From: a bacterium
Lineage (GTDB): Bacteria; Zhuqueibacterota; QNDG01; JAFGCO01
DNA: 64,000 nt
Direction of reading: 5' to 3'
NCBI GenBank assembly: GCA_016930535.1
Contig: JAFGGN010000097.1
Location: 1 to 64,000 of the forward strand
Shown: positions 45,673 through 54,614 of the stretch, piece after piece
How positions within the stretch are numbered: the first letter of the stretch is position 1
How the letters are laid out: the number at the start of each line of letters is the position of its first letter
The notes under the pieces: model-generated
Databases searched by the model: none
What the model saw: the letters and a program-made list of their open reading frames with translations, nothing else
What the model was told of the DNA's origin: nothing
Made by a program: the position numbers and the translations under genes

Positions 45673-46689
45673 TCAGAACGGTGCATATTCGATATCCGAA
45701 TCGAGCTTTAAATCGGCGATATGCGATTCAAACAGGGTCTTTTTCTTATCCAGTTCCAGCTGATCGGACAGGGTCTGTCTGACTTCGATGAGCGGACGTG
45801 TTTCCTTTGACCGGCTCTCGACTTTGACAATATGATATCCGTAACGGGTTTCGACAAGGTCACTGATGGCGCCGATTGGCAGATTGAACGATGCCTCTTC
45901 AAAGGGCTGAACCATCTCACCCCGTTTGAAATTCTCATATAAACCGCCGTTGTCTTTCGAACCCGGATCCTCGGAATATTTCTTGGCCAGTTTGGCAAAA
46001 TTTTTCCCCTCACGGGCCATGGCCAGCACCTCTTCGGCTTTCTCCCTGATCGCCGCCTTTTCTTCGTCGCTCTTGCCCTGGGTCAGAAAAAGAATATGCC
46101 TCACCGTAGCCGTCAGATCCATCGCATACCGATCCAGTATCTCCTGTTCCGTGGGAACGGATTCGGCCCCGAATTTCTCATTGAAGTACTCATTGATCAG
46201 CATTTTATTCTCAATATCCTTGTTGAAATCCTCGATGGCTATCTGATTGAACGCCAGCTGCTGTTTCATCTGTTCCTCGCCTCCTGCCTGGGCATATTGC
46301 GCCTGCAGCGTGCTGTCGAGCTGTGCGGGATCAATATGAAAGCCTTCCTTCCTGATTTGCTGCATCAGCAGGGCCTCCTGCACGCTGGATTCGACATTGG
46401 ATTCCATAAAGCTGCGAAGTCTGTCCTCGGGCAGTGACAAAATCTGGCTGCTCCTTTTCCCTGCCATCAGATACAACTGCTTGATGACCGTACCCGTGGT
46501 GATTTCAATATCCTTGCCCTGTGCGAGTATATGATTCGCTTCCGGATCGAAATAAGGCAGTTTTTCGGCAACCTTGGCTGCCAGCTCATACTCCGGAGAA
46601 TCCTTGACCAGTTTGATTCCCTCAGTCTTTTTTGAACAACCTGTGATTGTCAGACACAGACCAGCGATAACAATCCACATTTTCTTCAT
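45673..46689 (-). CDS. PpiC-type peptidyl-prolyl isomerase lipoprotein (SurA/PrsA-like)
   Basis: Periplasmic folding factor, 338 residues. Lipoprotein signal with lipobox 'ITGC' (Cys18). An N-terminal SurA-like helical part comes first. The parvulin domain (about 195-285) has 'VRHILFLTQGKSDEEK', 'FAKLAKKYSEDPGSKDNGG' and 'VETRYGYHIVKVESR'. Likely helps outer-membrane protein assembly. Confidence 0.92.
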   Translation of the reverse strand: MKKMWIVIAGLCLTITGCSKKTEGIKLVKDSPEYELAAKVAEKLPYFDPEANHILAQGKDIEITTGTVIKQLYLMAGKRSSQILSLPEDRLRSFMESNVESSVQEALLMQQIRKEGFHIDPAQLDSTLQAQYAQAGGEEQMKQQLAFNQIAIEDFNKDIENKMLINEYFNEKFGAESVPTEQEILDRYAMDLTATVRHILFLTQGKSDEEKAAIREKAEEVLAMAREGKNFAKLAKKYSEDPGSKDNGGLYENFKRGEMVQPFEEASFNLPIGAISDLVETRYGYHIVKVESRSKETRPLIEVRQTLSDQLELDKKKTLFESHIADLKLDSDIEYAPF

Positions 46690-46835
46690 TCAGCACTCCT
46701 TGTATTTGAGATCGATCGATTCAATGACCGTTTCAACATCCCGGACCGGACAGGATCACGTTTAAGATACAAAATCTAAACGGGATTTCATAGGATATTA
46801 TACGGAAGATGCCGGATCGATAAACGTGTACGGCA

Positions 46836-49109
46836 TTAACGGATCGGATTCAGACCGGATTCGAGCAGCCGCAACGCGCTTTCCTTGCCCCTTTCCCCGA
46901 CTTCCATCACAGGCCCGACACAGGAGGGGCAGCCGTTCGAGCAATGACAGGACCGGATCAGCTGACCCGCTGCCTCGAGCAGATCCGCATGGATTCCGAA
47001 AAGTTTGCGGCTGTACCCCACGCCCCCCGGTGTATGCTCATAGATGTAAATGGTGGGCCTGGAACTGAAAGGGGAACGCAGCATGGGCACGGTTCTGAGA
47101 TCCATGGGGTCCGTCATAACCCAGAGCGGAGCCACGTTCTCCAATACATTGGCCACGGCCTTGAGCGCATCTCCGAGATTGGCATCCGTCATATCGAGTC
47201 TGGCCTTCGATTCCTCGTCCAGCTCCCACCAATAGGCCGTCGTATGCATGGTCATTTCGGGCAGATGAATTCTGCCTGCGCCGACATTCTCATGCGTGTC
47301 GAATTTTATTTTCTTGAACAGGGTAGCCAATGTGGTGACGCTCACCTCGCCGTGGGCTTTGCGGCCTCCTCTGATCGGTGCCTGTTCGAATGTATCCATC
47401 ACACGGATATCCGTTTTCAGCTGGGCATCGGTATAGTAGTCGGTCTTCTTTTCCTGAACATAGGCCTTGCGGCGGTCCCAATCCAGTTTGTCCACATGGT
47501 ACCTGCGTCCCTCATGTATATATATGGCTTCGTCATGCACCAGAACAGGCGCACTGAACAGATCCACTTCGCCGATCACGGTTTCACCGCGTCCCGTATC
47601 GATGATGACGACATTGTCCGGGGCCGCACGCCTCAGGCTGATTTCTTCGGCCGGATAAGTTTCGCTGGACCAGTGATACTGGTTTCCGGCATGATGAATG
47701 ACATGATGCTCCTCCAGATAATTCAGCAGCTCACCGGTGGCATCCACACCGAATTTTTCATCATCCGTAAAGGGCAGTTCAAAAGCTGCACATTTCAAAT
47801 GGCTGAGCAGTATAATCAGGTTGTTCGGATCCACGACACCCGCTTCAGGCGGACTTTCAAAAAAATATTCGGGATGATTGATGATATACTGATCCAGAGG
47901 GGCGCTTGTGGCCACAAGAACGGCCACGGATGTGACGGCGCGCCGTCCCGCACGCCCGGCCTGCTGCCAGGTGGAAGCGATTGTTCCGGGATAACCGCAC
48001 ATGATGGCCACGGAGAGTTGTCCGATATCGATCCCGAGTTCCAGGGCGTTTGTGGACACGACGCCCTGAATGGTGCCGTTTCTCAATCCCTGTTCAATTT
48101 CGCGCCGCTGATTGGGAAGATAGCCGCCCCGGTACCCGCGGATCATCTGCGGGGATTTTTTCAGGGATTTCATCACATCCCTCAGATAGGTCAGCAGAAT
48201 CTCCACCCGCAGGCGGCTTCGCGCAAACACAATGGTCTGAACCCCCGCAGAGAGAAACCTGCGTGCAATGCCCCTCACCTCTTTGACCGCCGATTTCCTT
48301 ATGCCGAGTTCCGGATTGATCACCGGCGGATTGTAAAAGATAAAATGTTTTTCACCCCGCGGTGCCCCGTTTTTATCGACCAGCACCGCTTTTTCTTCGA
48401 TCAGATCCTCGAAAAGCTCCAGCGGATTCGCGATGGTGGCCGAACAGCCGATAAACACGGGAGCACTGTTGTAAAAGGCGCAGATCCGTTTCAGGCGCCT
48501 GATCAGGTTGACCAGATGGCTTCCGAACACACCGCGGTACGAATGCACTTCATCGATAACCACAACCTTCAGATTCTCGAAAAGCTTCACCCATTTCGTA
48601 TGATGCGGCAGCACGCCCTGATGCAGCATATCCGGATTGGTCACGACAATATGCCCGACCATGCGGATGGCGCGCCTCGCAGACACGGGGGTGTCGCCGT
48701 CGAAAGTATAGGTCTTGATGTCGGCACCAAGGATCTGAACCAGGTCATGCAGTTCCGAAACCTGATCCTGGGAAAGCGCCTTGGTCGGAAAAAGGTAAAG
48801 GGCCCGGTTTTCAGGATTTTCCAGAATGGCATCCAGTACCGGTAAATTGTAACACAGGGTTTTTCCGGACGCAGTGGGTGTGACCACCACTGTATGGTTT
48901 CCGGCCAGTATCGACTCAACGGCACGCCCCTGATGCGTGTACAGTTTTTCTATTCCCCTCGATTGCAGTGCATCCAGAAGACGGGGATCCAGTTTCTCTG
49001 GAAATGTAGTAAATTCAGCAGGTTGTGCCGGGCTTTTACGCCAATGTGATACGGATGTCTGAAATTCAGCATCGCGTTTCAGCATATCGGTGAGCTGTTC
49101 AAGGTTCAT
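46836..49109 (-). CDS. MrfA/YprA-like DEAH-box helicase with DUF1998
   Basis: 757-residue superfamily 2 helicase. Motif I 'VTPTASGKTLCYNLP', motif II 'VVIDEVHSYRG', motif III 'CSATIANP' and motif VI 'QQAGRAGRRA'. The C-terminal domain has a cysteine cluster in 'CHCSNGCPSCVGP', as in MrfA, a DNA repair helicase for crosslinks in Bacillus. Length fits that family. It stands alone. Confidence 0.9.
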   Translation of the reverse strand: MNLEQLTDMLKRDAEFQTSVSHWRKSPAQPAEFTTFPEKLDPRLLDALQSRGIEKLYTHQGRAVESILAGNHTVVVTPTASGKTLCYNLPVLDAILENPENRALYLFPTKALSQDQVSELHDLVQILGADIKTYTFDGDTPVSARRAIRMVGHIVVTNPDMLHQGVLPHHTKWVKLFENLKVVVIDEVHSYRGVFGSHLVNLIRRLKRICAFYNSAPVFIGCSATIANPLELFEDLIEEKAVLVDKNGAPRGEKHFIFYNPPVINPELGIRKSAVKEVRGIARRFLSAGVQTIVFARSRLRVEILLTYLRDVMKSLKKSPQMIRGYRGGYLPNQRREIEQGLRNGTIQGVVSTNALELGIDIGQLSVAIMCGYPGTIASTWQQAGRAGRRAVTSVAVLVATSAPLDQYIINHPEYFFESPPEAGVVDPNNLIILLSHLKCAAFELPFTDDEKFGVDATGELLNYLEEHHVIHHAGNQYHWSSETYPAEEISLRRAAPDNVVIIDTGRGETVIGEVDLFSAPVLVHDEAIYIHEGRRYHVDKLDWDRRKAYVQEKKTDYYTDAQLKTDIRVMDTFEQAPIRGGRKAHGEVSVTTLATLFKKIKFDTHENVGAGRIHLPEMTMHTTAYWWELDEESKARLDMTDANLGDALKAVANVLENVAPLWVMTDPMDLRTVPMLRSPFSSRPTIYIYEHTPGGVGYSRKLFGIHADLLEAAGQLIRSCHCSNGCPSCVGPVMEVGERGKESALRLLESGLNPIR

Positions 49110-49190
49110 GGCATTTTTTTTGCGTATTGGTGTGATAACGGCTGTGTCATCGGAAAAGCTGAATTCATGAATAAAACCTGAGGCCGACTC

Positions 49191-50015
49191 ATGAAAACGA
49201 CCATGTTACTCATTTTCAGCATGCTGTTCTCCGTAATGGAACTGGATGCGAATTCCGATAAATTTCTTTTCTGCTATAAATTCCGTCCCGGTGTGGACCT
49301 GGTCTATGAAACCCAGCGCCAGGACAGCATCAGTTTTGGTGCTCCGACCGCTCCCGTATCCAAACATATCCGTATTCTGCTGCGCCAGACACTGTCCGCG
49401 CATGAACCGGGGTTGAATGTGCACCACGCGCTGACCTACCACGTGGACTCGATCGATGTCACTCCGGGCTGGACATCTCCGCTTTTTGCCGACTGGGACC
49501 TGTTCCGGAACACGCCGGCCCAGACGAGTGATTCCCTGATACAGATGTCCACAAACGGATATCCGGTTTCGGATGATCCGCATTTCAGATTGACACAGCT
49601 GACACTTCCGCTGTCCGAATACCCTCTGGAACCCAACGAAGGGTGGGAATTCGAATTTGAAGTCCGCGAAAATCCTTCTACACAGTACGAGGGCAGTTCC
49701 ATTGTATTCGGACACGGCATGCTCTATGACTTCATCCGGTATGACAACCGCGTTGTCGCCCGTTTTGTGGTCAATACCACGCAATTATTCGATGGTGAAT
49801 GCCATTATTCGGACGACTCCTCATCCGTTTCATTTGACCGCAAGGGGGAAATTTCTGCAACACACCTGGTCTATTTCGATGAGGAGCGCGGAATCATCAT
49901 TAAAATCGTAACGGATCAGGTTACCAAAGAACAGCGATACACAGCCTCCGGTTATGTGGCCATGACCATTAAAAGCAAATCAACGACCGAGCTCGTCAGC
50001 GCCCATATCCCCTGA
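49191..50015 (+). CDS. Exported protein of unknown function
   Basis: 274 residues with an N-terminal signal sequence (about 1-20, 'MLLIFSMLFSVMELDA'). The rest is predicted beta-rich with no motif I recognise ('FRPGVDLVYETQRQDS', 'NEGWEFEFEVREN', 'YTASGYVAMTIKSKS'). It may be a periplasmic or surface protein. It is divergent from the helicase and convergent with the PdxT gene; neither context gives a function. Confidence 0.75.
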   Translation: MKTTMLLIFSMLFSVMELDANSDKFLFCYKFRPGVDLVYETQRQDSISFGAPTAPVSKHIRILLRQTLSAHEPGLNVHHALTYHVDSIDVTPGWTSPLFADWDLFRNTPAQTSDSLIQMSTNGYPVSDDPHFRLTQLTLPLSEYPLEPNEGWEFEFEVRENPSTQYEGSSIVFGHGMLYDFIRYDNRVVARFVVNTTQLFDGECHYSDDSSSVSFDRKGEISATHLVYFDEERGIIIKIVTDQVTKEQRYTASGYVAMTIKSKSTTELVSAHIP

Positions 50016-50046
50016 TCCGCGGATATTGTTCTTTGCGGATCCGGAT

Positions 50047-50634
50047 TCAGGAATCCGTCTTTCCGGCCATTTCCTCCACAAAATAACGGTGTACACGCGT
50101 GTCAGACGTCAATTCCGGATGAAACGTGCAGACGAGTATACGCCGGTTCCTCGCCATGACCACATCCTGACCGTGACGGCCCAGAGACATCACATCCCCG
50201 CCGTAGGCATGTATCCTGGGCGCGCGTATAAATACGCCTTCAAAAACGGGTTTGTCCTCAAACATGGGGACATGCACCGTATCCGTGAATGAATCCACCT
50301 GCCGCCCATAGGCATTGCGTTCGACACGGATATCGATCAGGCCCAGCGTTTCCATGTTATCATTGACGATTTCTCCGGCCAGGATGATCAATCCGGCGCA
50401 GGTTCCCATGACAGGAGATTTTTCCGCAAAATCGCATATGGCCTTTTTCAGACCCGTTTTTCCAAGCAGATTGACAAAAGTCGTGGATTCGCCTCCGGGC
50501 AGGATCAGACCGGCGCATGTTTCCAGATCCTCCGGCCAGCGAATCAGTTTGCGCGGACAACGCAGGCGTTTCAGCGAATCCATATGTCTGGCAAAATCAC
50601 CCTGAAGCGCCAGCACACCGACCGGTTTCATCAT
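50047..50634 (-). CDS. pdxT: PdxT glutaminase subunit of PLP synthase
   Basis: Supplies ammonia for pyridoxal 5'-phosphate synthesis. About 196 residues from ATG 50634, one base after the pdxS stop; the frame extends further upstream into pdxS and that part is not protein-like. Class I amidotransferase signatures: 'LALQGDFARHMDSLKRL', catalytic Cys in 'GTCAGLIILA', and His/Glu in 'CTFHPELTSDTRVH'. Confidence 0.96.
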   Translation of the reverse strand: MMKPVGVLALQGDFARHMDSLKRLRCPRKLIRWPEDLETCAGLILPGGESTTFVNLLGKTGLKKAICDFAEKSPVMGTCAGLIILAGEIVNDNMETLGLIDIRVERNAYGRQVDSFTDTVHVPMFEDKPVFEGVFIRAPRIHAYGGDVMSLGRHGQDVVMARNRRILVCTFHPELTSDTRVHRYFVEEMAGKTDS

Positions 50635-50635
50635 C

Positions 50636-51529
50636 TTACCAGCCCCGGTCCTGCATGATCTGGGATTCCGGAATCTCGGATATTTCCAGCCCCGGCATGG
50701 CGGACTGCAGTCCCTCGGAAGCTTTGGCCACGATATCGGGATTATCATAATTGGTCGTGGCCATAACAATGGCCTTTGCCCTGGCCTCGGGATCCTCGGA
50801 TTTAAAAATGCCTGATCCCACGAAAATGGACTCCGCGCCGAGCTGCATCATGAGCGAGGCATCCGCTGGCGTGGCTACGCCGCCTGCCGCAAAATTCGGA
50901 ACCGGGAGTTTTCCCCTTTTCTGAATATAGACAAGCTGATCCACGGGAACACCCATTTCCTTGGCGCGGATGATCAATTCTTCCGGACCGAGCCGTTTGA
51001 TTCCCCGTATACCGGTCTGGACTTCCCGCATATGACGGACGGCCTCGATAATATTGCCCGTGCCCGCCTCACCCTTGGTCCGGATCATGGCGGCACCCTC
51101 GGCAATACGGCGACACGCTTCTCCCAGGTCCCGGCATCCGCATACAAAAGGCACCCTGAATGCCCATTTATCGACATGATACCGTTCATCCGCCGGGGTC
51201 AGCACTTCGCTCTCGTCGATAAAATCAACACCGATGGCCTGAAGCACCTGGGCCTCCGCAAAATGGCCGATACGGCATTTGGCCATCACGGGGATGGTGA
51301 CCGCATCCATAATGGCCCTGATCATCGAGGGATTGGACATGCGGGCCACGCCGCCCTGGGCCCGGATATCCGCGGGAATGCGCTCAAGCGCCATGACGGC
51401 CACGGCACCCGCATCTTCCCCGATTTTGGCCTGATCCGGAGTGGTCACATCCATGATCACACCCCCCTTGAGCATTTCCGCAAGTCCTATTTTTAGTTTG
51501 TGGCTCTTATCAATCCTGAACATCTGCAT
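50636..51529 (-). CDS. pdxS: PdxS PLP synthase subunit
   Basis: Beta/alpha-barrel synthase that makes pyridoxal 5'-phosphate from ribose-5-P, glyceraldehyde-3-P and ammonia. 297 residues. The Schiff-base lysine is in '[14 protein letters not shown]', and '[20 protein letters not shown]' and '[20 protein letters not shown]' are family hallmarks. Cotranscribed with pdxT. Confidence 0.97.
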   Translation of the reverse strand: MQMFRIDKSHKLKIGLAEMLKGGVIMDVTTPDQAKIGEDAGAVAVMALERIPADIRAQGGVARMSNPSMIRAIMDAVTIPVMAKCRIGHFAEAQVLQAIGVDFIDESEVLTPADERYHVDKWAFRVPFVCGCRDLGEACRRIAEGAAMIRTKGEAGTGNIIEAVRHMREVQTGIRGIKRLGPEELIIRAKEMGVPVDQLVYIQKRGKLPVPNFAAGGVATPADASLMMQLGAESIFVGSGIFKSEDPEARAKAIVMATTNYDNPDIVAKASEGLQSAMPGLEISEIPESQIMQDRGW

Positions 51530-51578
51530 CTTCGTCTTCCTCCGATTTCCTCGATTGAACCTGGTTTTCTGAAAATGA

Positions 51579-51607
51579 AATTTACGAAATTTTTTACATC
51601 AGATCAA
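51579..51607 (-). promoter_or_regulatory. Candidate pdxST promoter
   Basis: Minus strand TTGATC (51607-51602), 17 bp, TAAATT (51584-51579). It lies 50 bp upstream of the pdxS ATG. Confidence 0.5.
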
Positions 51608-51685
51608 ATTTAATTTCTGCTTGCATTTATAATATTTTCATTTTAATTAAAAAGAACTCATGGTTGATTTTTTAGGAGAAGGCTT

Positions 51686-53338
51686 TTGATCGCTATTACA
51701 GGGAATCCCGACTGTCAGACACTGTTCATGCTGCTCGGAATCCTGCCTTTCGCCTATGCTGAAATTCACTATACACTCAGGGGATTCAGCCTCGTATCGC
51801 GCAGGCGTCCGGAAATCCTGGCGGATGCCCCCTGGAGAACGGATCCGGGCCGGCCCTTACCCGTGCTGCTGTTCATCAAGGATGCGGACCGCTACCCGGT
51901 GCAAATCCGGTCGGTGCGCGCCATGATGGAGGATGATTCCGGCAGAAGGAACACCATCGACCTGATCCGGGATCCGCTGCTCGTGGATACGGCATGGTGG
52001 CAGCGCTGTCTGGACATGACCCCTGAATTTCCTCCGGGTCAGGTTCTGAGTCTGTCCGTGGAATTTCATGTCACCTACCTGAAAACCGGCAGACAGCATA
52101 CTTTTATCAACGACAATCTCTGGAGCAGCACGCACCGGCCCCTGTCAGTCACACTTGCCCGGGATCCGCTGCCCGCATTTAAAAACTGGATTCACGGGGA
52201 TCTTCACTTGCATTCGGACCTGACGAACGACCAGGTGGAATACGGGGCGCCCGTCCATGCATCCGCCCGTGCGGCTGCGGCAATGGGCCTGCGCTTTATG
52301 GCCGTCACGGATCATTCCTATGATCTGGACGACCGGACGGACAACTATCTGATCAATGATCCGGATCTTCCGAAATGGAAATCCCTTTTCAGAACAGCCG
52401 ATACCGCCGAAAAAGAATCAGGTACGGTCGTCCTCACCGGAGAGGAGGTCTCCTGCGGCAATTACCGGAACGAAAATGTGCATCTGCTTCTCCTGAACAA
52501 CAGCCGGTATGTACAGGGTGCGGGCGACAGCAATGAGCGGTGGTTCAGGAATGATCCTGATCTGGGCATTACACAGATTCTGGACGGACTGGATGAAACC
52601 GCGCTGGCGTTTGCTGCCCATCCCGGGGTTCCGTTTGCCCCCCTTCAGCGCGTCCTGCTGAAACGCGGAATCTGGCATGAAAGGGATTTCGACCATCCCG
52701 GTCTGAACGGACTGCAGATATTCAACGGCGGGGATGCACGGTCCTTCAGGCGGGGAAAAACAGCCTGGATCAGCCAGCTCCTGAAAGGCCGCCGGTCCGT
52801 CATCATTGCCGGAAACGATGCCCACGGCAATTTCAACCGCAACCGCAAGCTTGGACAGCCCTTTCTGTACATTACCGAAAACGCGCACCACACTTTCGGA
52901 CGTGGACGCACCTTTGTCCAGGTCACTCCTCCCGTCACCCGTTCCTCGGTCCTTGAGGCTGTCCGAAGGGGACGGGCTTGCATCACCACCGGACCGGTTC
53001 TCGACCTGTCTTTATCAAACGGGAACGGGGCCGTGAACGGGACCGCGATCGGAGCAACCGTCGGCGGATACAGCACCGTACTGGAAATCAGGGGGCAATC
53101 CACCCGCGAATTCGGCCCCCTGACCCGGTGCGATCTGTGGGCCGGACGCACGGGAGGCTGCAGGGAGCACCTGGTGAAGCGCCTGTCATTCAACGATGAA
53201 AGGCTGTCATATACCGACCGTATTGCCGGGGACGCCTTCCCCTGGCCTGAGGGATATATCCGCGGAGAACTCTTCTCCCGGTCCGGCAAAACGGAACATT
53301 TCTGTCTGACGAATCCCGTATGGGTGAAGCAAGATTAA
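51686..53338 (+). CDS. PHP-domain metallohydrolase (CehA/McbA-like)
   Basis: 550 residues. The start is probably TTG at 51686, with AGGAG 8 nt upstream. A beta-rich N-terminal half (about 20-165) precedes the PHP domain, where metal ligands are visible: 'WIHGDLHLHSDLTNDQVEYG', 'FMAVTDHSYDLDD', 'VLTGEEVSC', 'FAAHPG' and 'IAGNDAHGNFN'. In CehA-type proteins this fold hydrolyses phosphoesters or aryl esters; substrate unknown here. The stop codon lies in the intergenic-repeat word 'aagcaagattaaag'. Confidence 0.85.
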   Translation: MIAITGNPDCQTLFMLLGILPFAYAEIHYTLRGFSLVSRRRPEILADAPWRTDPGRPLPVLLFIKDADRYPVQIRSVRAMMEDDSGRRNTIDLIRDPLLVDTAWWQRCLDMTPEFPPGQVLSLSVEFHVTYLKTGRQHTFINDNLWSSTHRPLSVTLARDPLPAFKNWIHGDLHLHSDLTNDQVEYGAPVHASARAAAAMGLRFMAVTDHSYDLDDRTDNYLINDPDLPKWKSLFRTADTAEKESGTVVLTGEEVSCGNYRNENVHLLLLNNSRYVQGAGDSNERWFRNDPDLGITQILDGLDETALAFAAHPGVPFAPLQRVLLKRGIWHERDFDHPGLNGLQIFNGGDARSFRRGKTAWISQLLKGRRSVIIAGNDAHGNFNRNRKLGQPFLYITENAHHTFGRGRTFVQVTPPVTRSSVLEAVRRGRACITTGPVLDLSLSNGNGAVNGTAIGATVGGYSTVLEIRGQSTREFGPLTRCDLWAGRTGGCREHLVKRLSFNDERLSYTDRIAGDAFPWPEGYIRGELFSRSGKTEHFCLTNPVWVKQD

Positions 53339-53747
53339 AGACAGTCTATTGGGTCGACTGGGTCCGTCGAGTCGTTGGGTCTATCGGGTCTTTGGGTCAT
53401 TGAGTCCTTGGGTCGGAGCGTGAGACGGGGGTTCGGAGAAGATGAGAAACGGAGAAAAATATGGATTCAAGTAAATTTTGACCGGTCTGTCGGATACAGT
53501 CCCGTTCACTGTTACACCGCGTGTCCGTTTCACTGTCTGTTACGGTCCGCGGCCTGATTGTTGTGTTTGGAATTTCGGATTTTGAATTTGGTATTTATTT
53601 GTCATTTGGAATTTATTTGTTTTTTGAGATATGGGATTTGGGATTTTCCGCGGTCCGCCGTCTTGCCGTCCGCGGTCTTCTTTTAGGGGCCGGGCAGCGG
53701 GGCCTCATATACTCATCCACCCATTTACCTTCTACTGCTTTTACACG
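53339..53747. repeat. Degenerate intergenic repeat, copy B; no gene
   Basis: A 409-bp gap between the PHP and MBL hydrolase genes. The first part (53376-53406) matches the reverse complement of 63864-63894 with one mismatch ('gtcgttgggtctatcgg' within it). The second part (53538-53747) repeats copy A at 31-237 block by block, including the 'ggtccgcggtct' and 'gggcagcgggg' words. The short frames open in it are not convincing. Confidence 0.8.
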
Positions 53748-54494
53748 TCAGCGGTCGTTTTCCATATATCCGGCAAACGCCTCCTTCACCCGGTCCGTGT
53801 ATCCGTAATGGGCCGAAAACAGGATCCTGACATTCTGGATTTTTGAAGCCAGGTCCCTGATGGATTCCTCTTCCCTGTCCGAATCCATATTGAACGTTTT
53901 GAAAAACAGGCCCACCCTGCCCGTTTTCAGGCTCAGCAGATCACCCGTGAACAGGTACACATCATTGACAAGAAAGCAGGTGGAACCGGGTGTATGTCCG
54001 GGAGCTGGAATCGTTTGGATAAACATGCCGCCGATTTCGAATGAAGCATTCGGTTCGAATGTCCGGTAGGCATATTTGAACGGGGCCTTTAAAAAGGCGA
54101 AACGGGACTTCTTTCCGGTGAGAAGCGGGAGTTCCGCCGAGGAAATGTACAGGGGTGCATGGGCGAACAGGGGTGCACCATTGGCATGATCCCAGTCGCT
54201 GTGCGTCAGAAAAACAGCCTTCACCTGTTTCGGATTCATACCCAGGGATTCGAATTCCTTTCGTACATGGTCCGGATTCGTTCCCGTATCGATCATTACG
54301 AGTCCCGAATCCCCCCGGATCACGAAACAATTGACCCCGTCGTCCTGAATGGCATAAACCCCTTCTGCCACCCGCCCCGTGGGCACGGGCGACATGCTTT
54401 TCATGCCCATTCTCAGATTGAGAAAAAACAGGCTGGCAGCAAGAATCAGCAGACCGATGAGTATCAGGATCCATAATAAGACCTTTTTTTTCAT
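53748..54494 (-). CDS. Membrane-anchored MBL-fold metallohydrolase
   Basis: 248 residues with an N-terminal hydrophobic segment (about 5-28) that could be an anchor. MBL motifs are 'FLTHSDWDHANGAPLF' (HxDxDH, a known variant of HxHxDH), 'PAPGHTPGSTCFL', 'LFTGDLL' and 'FSAHYGY'. Substrate unknown; glyoxalase-II-like or lactonase-like roles are possible. Confidence 0.88.
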   Translation of the reverse strand: MKKKVLLWILILIGLLILAASLFFLNLRMGMKSMSPVPTGRVAEGVYAIQDDGVNCFVIRGDSGLVMIDTGTNPDHVRKEFESLGMNPKQVKAVFLTHSDWDHANGAPLFAHAPLYISSAELPLLTGKKSRFAFLKAPFKYAYRTFEPNASFEIGGMFIQTIPAPGHTPGSTCFLVNDVYLFTGDLLSLKTGRVGLFFKTFNMDSDREEESIRDLASKIQNVRILFSAHYGYTDRVKEAFAGYMENDR

Positions 54495-54574
54495 TAAATT
54501 CTCCTATATGATAGGTACACATCAAAGTAAAAGAGCGATCCAATGAAAAACTGCTTTAATGCCTGCCGCTGCTG

Positions 54575-54614
54575 AAATGTAAAAAGGCTCCCCTCAGGGA
54601 GCCTTTTTACATTT
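54575..54614. terminator. Bidirectional terminator
   Basis: A perfect 18-bp stem (54575-54592 and 54597-54614) with a 4-nt loop, GC-rich core GGCTCCC, flanked by A5/T5 runs. It terminates the outer-membrane protein gene on the minus strand and includes part of its stop codon. Confidence 0.9.

Noticed and set aside
46944..48845. Long plus-strand open frame (over 600 codons) opposite the helicase gene
   Set aside because: Antisense shadow of a clearly conserved helicase; composition is His/Gly/Arg-rich with no domain and no ribosome site.
53375..53846. Short plus-strand frames in repeat copy B
   Set aside because: Low-complexity repeat sequence with no ribosome site or domain.
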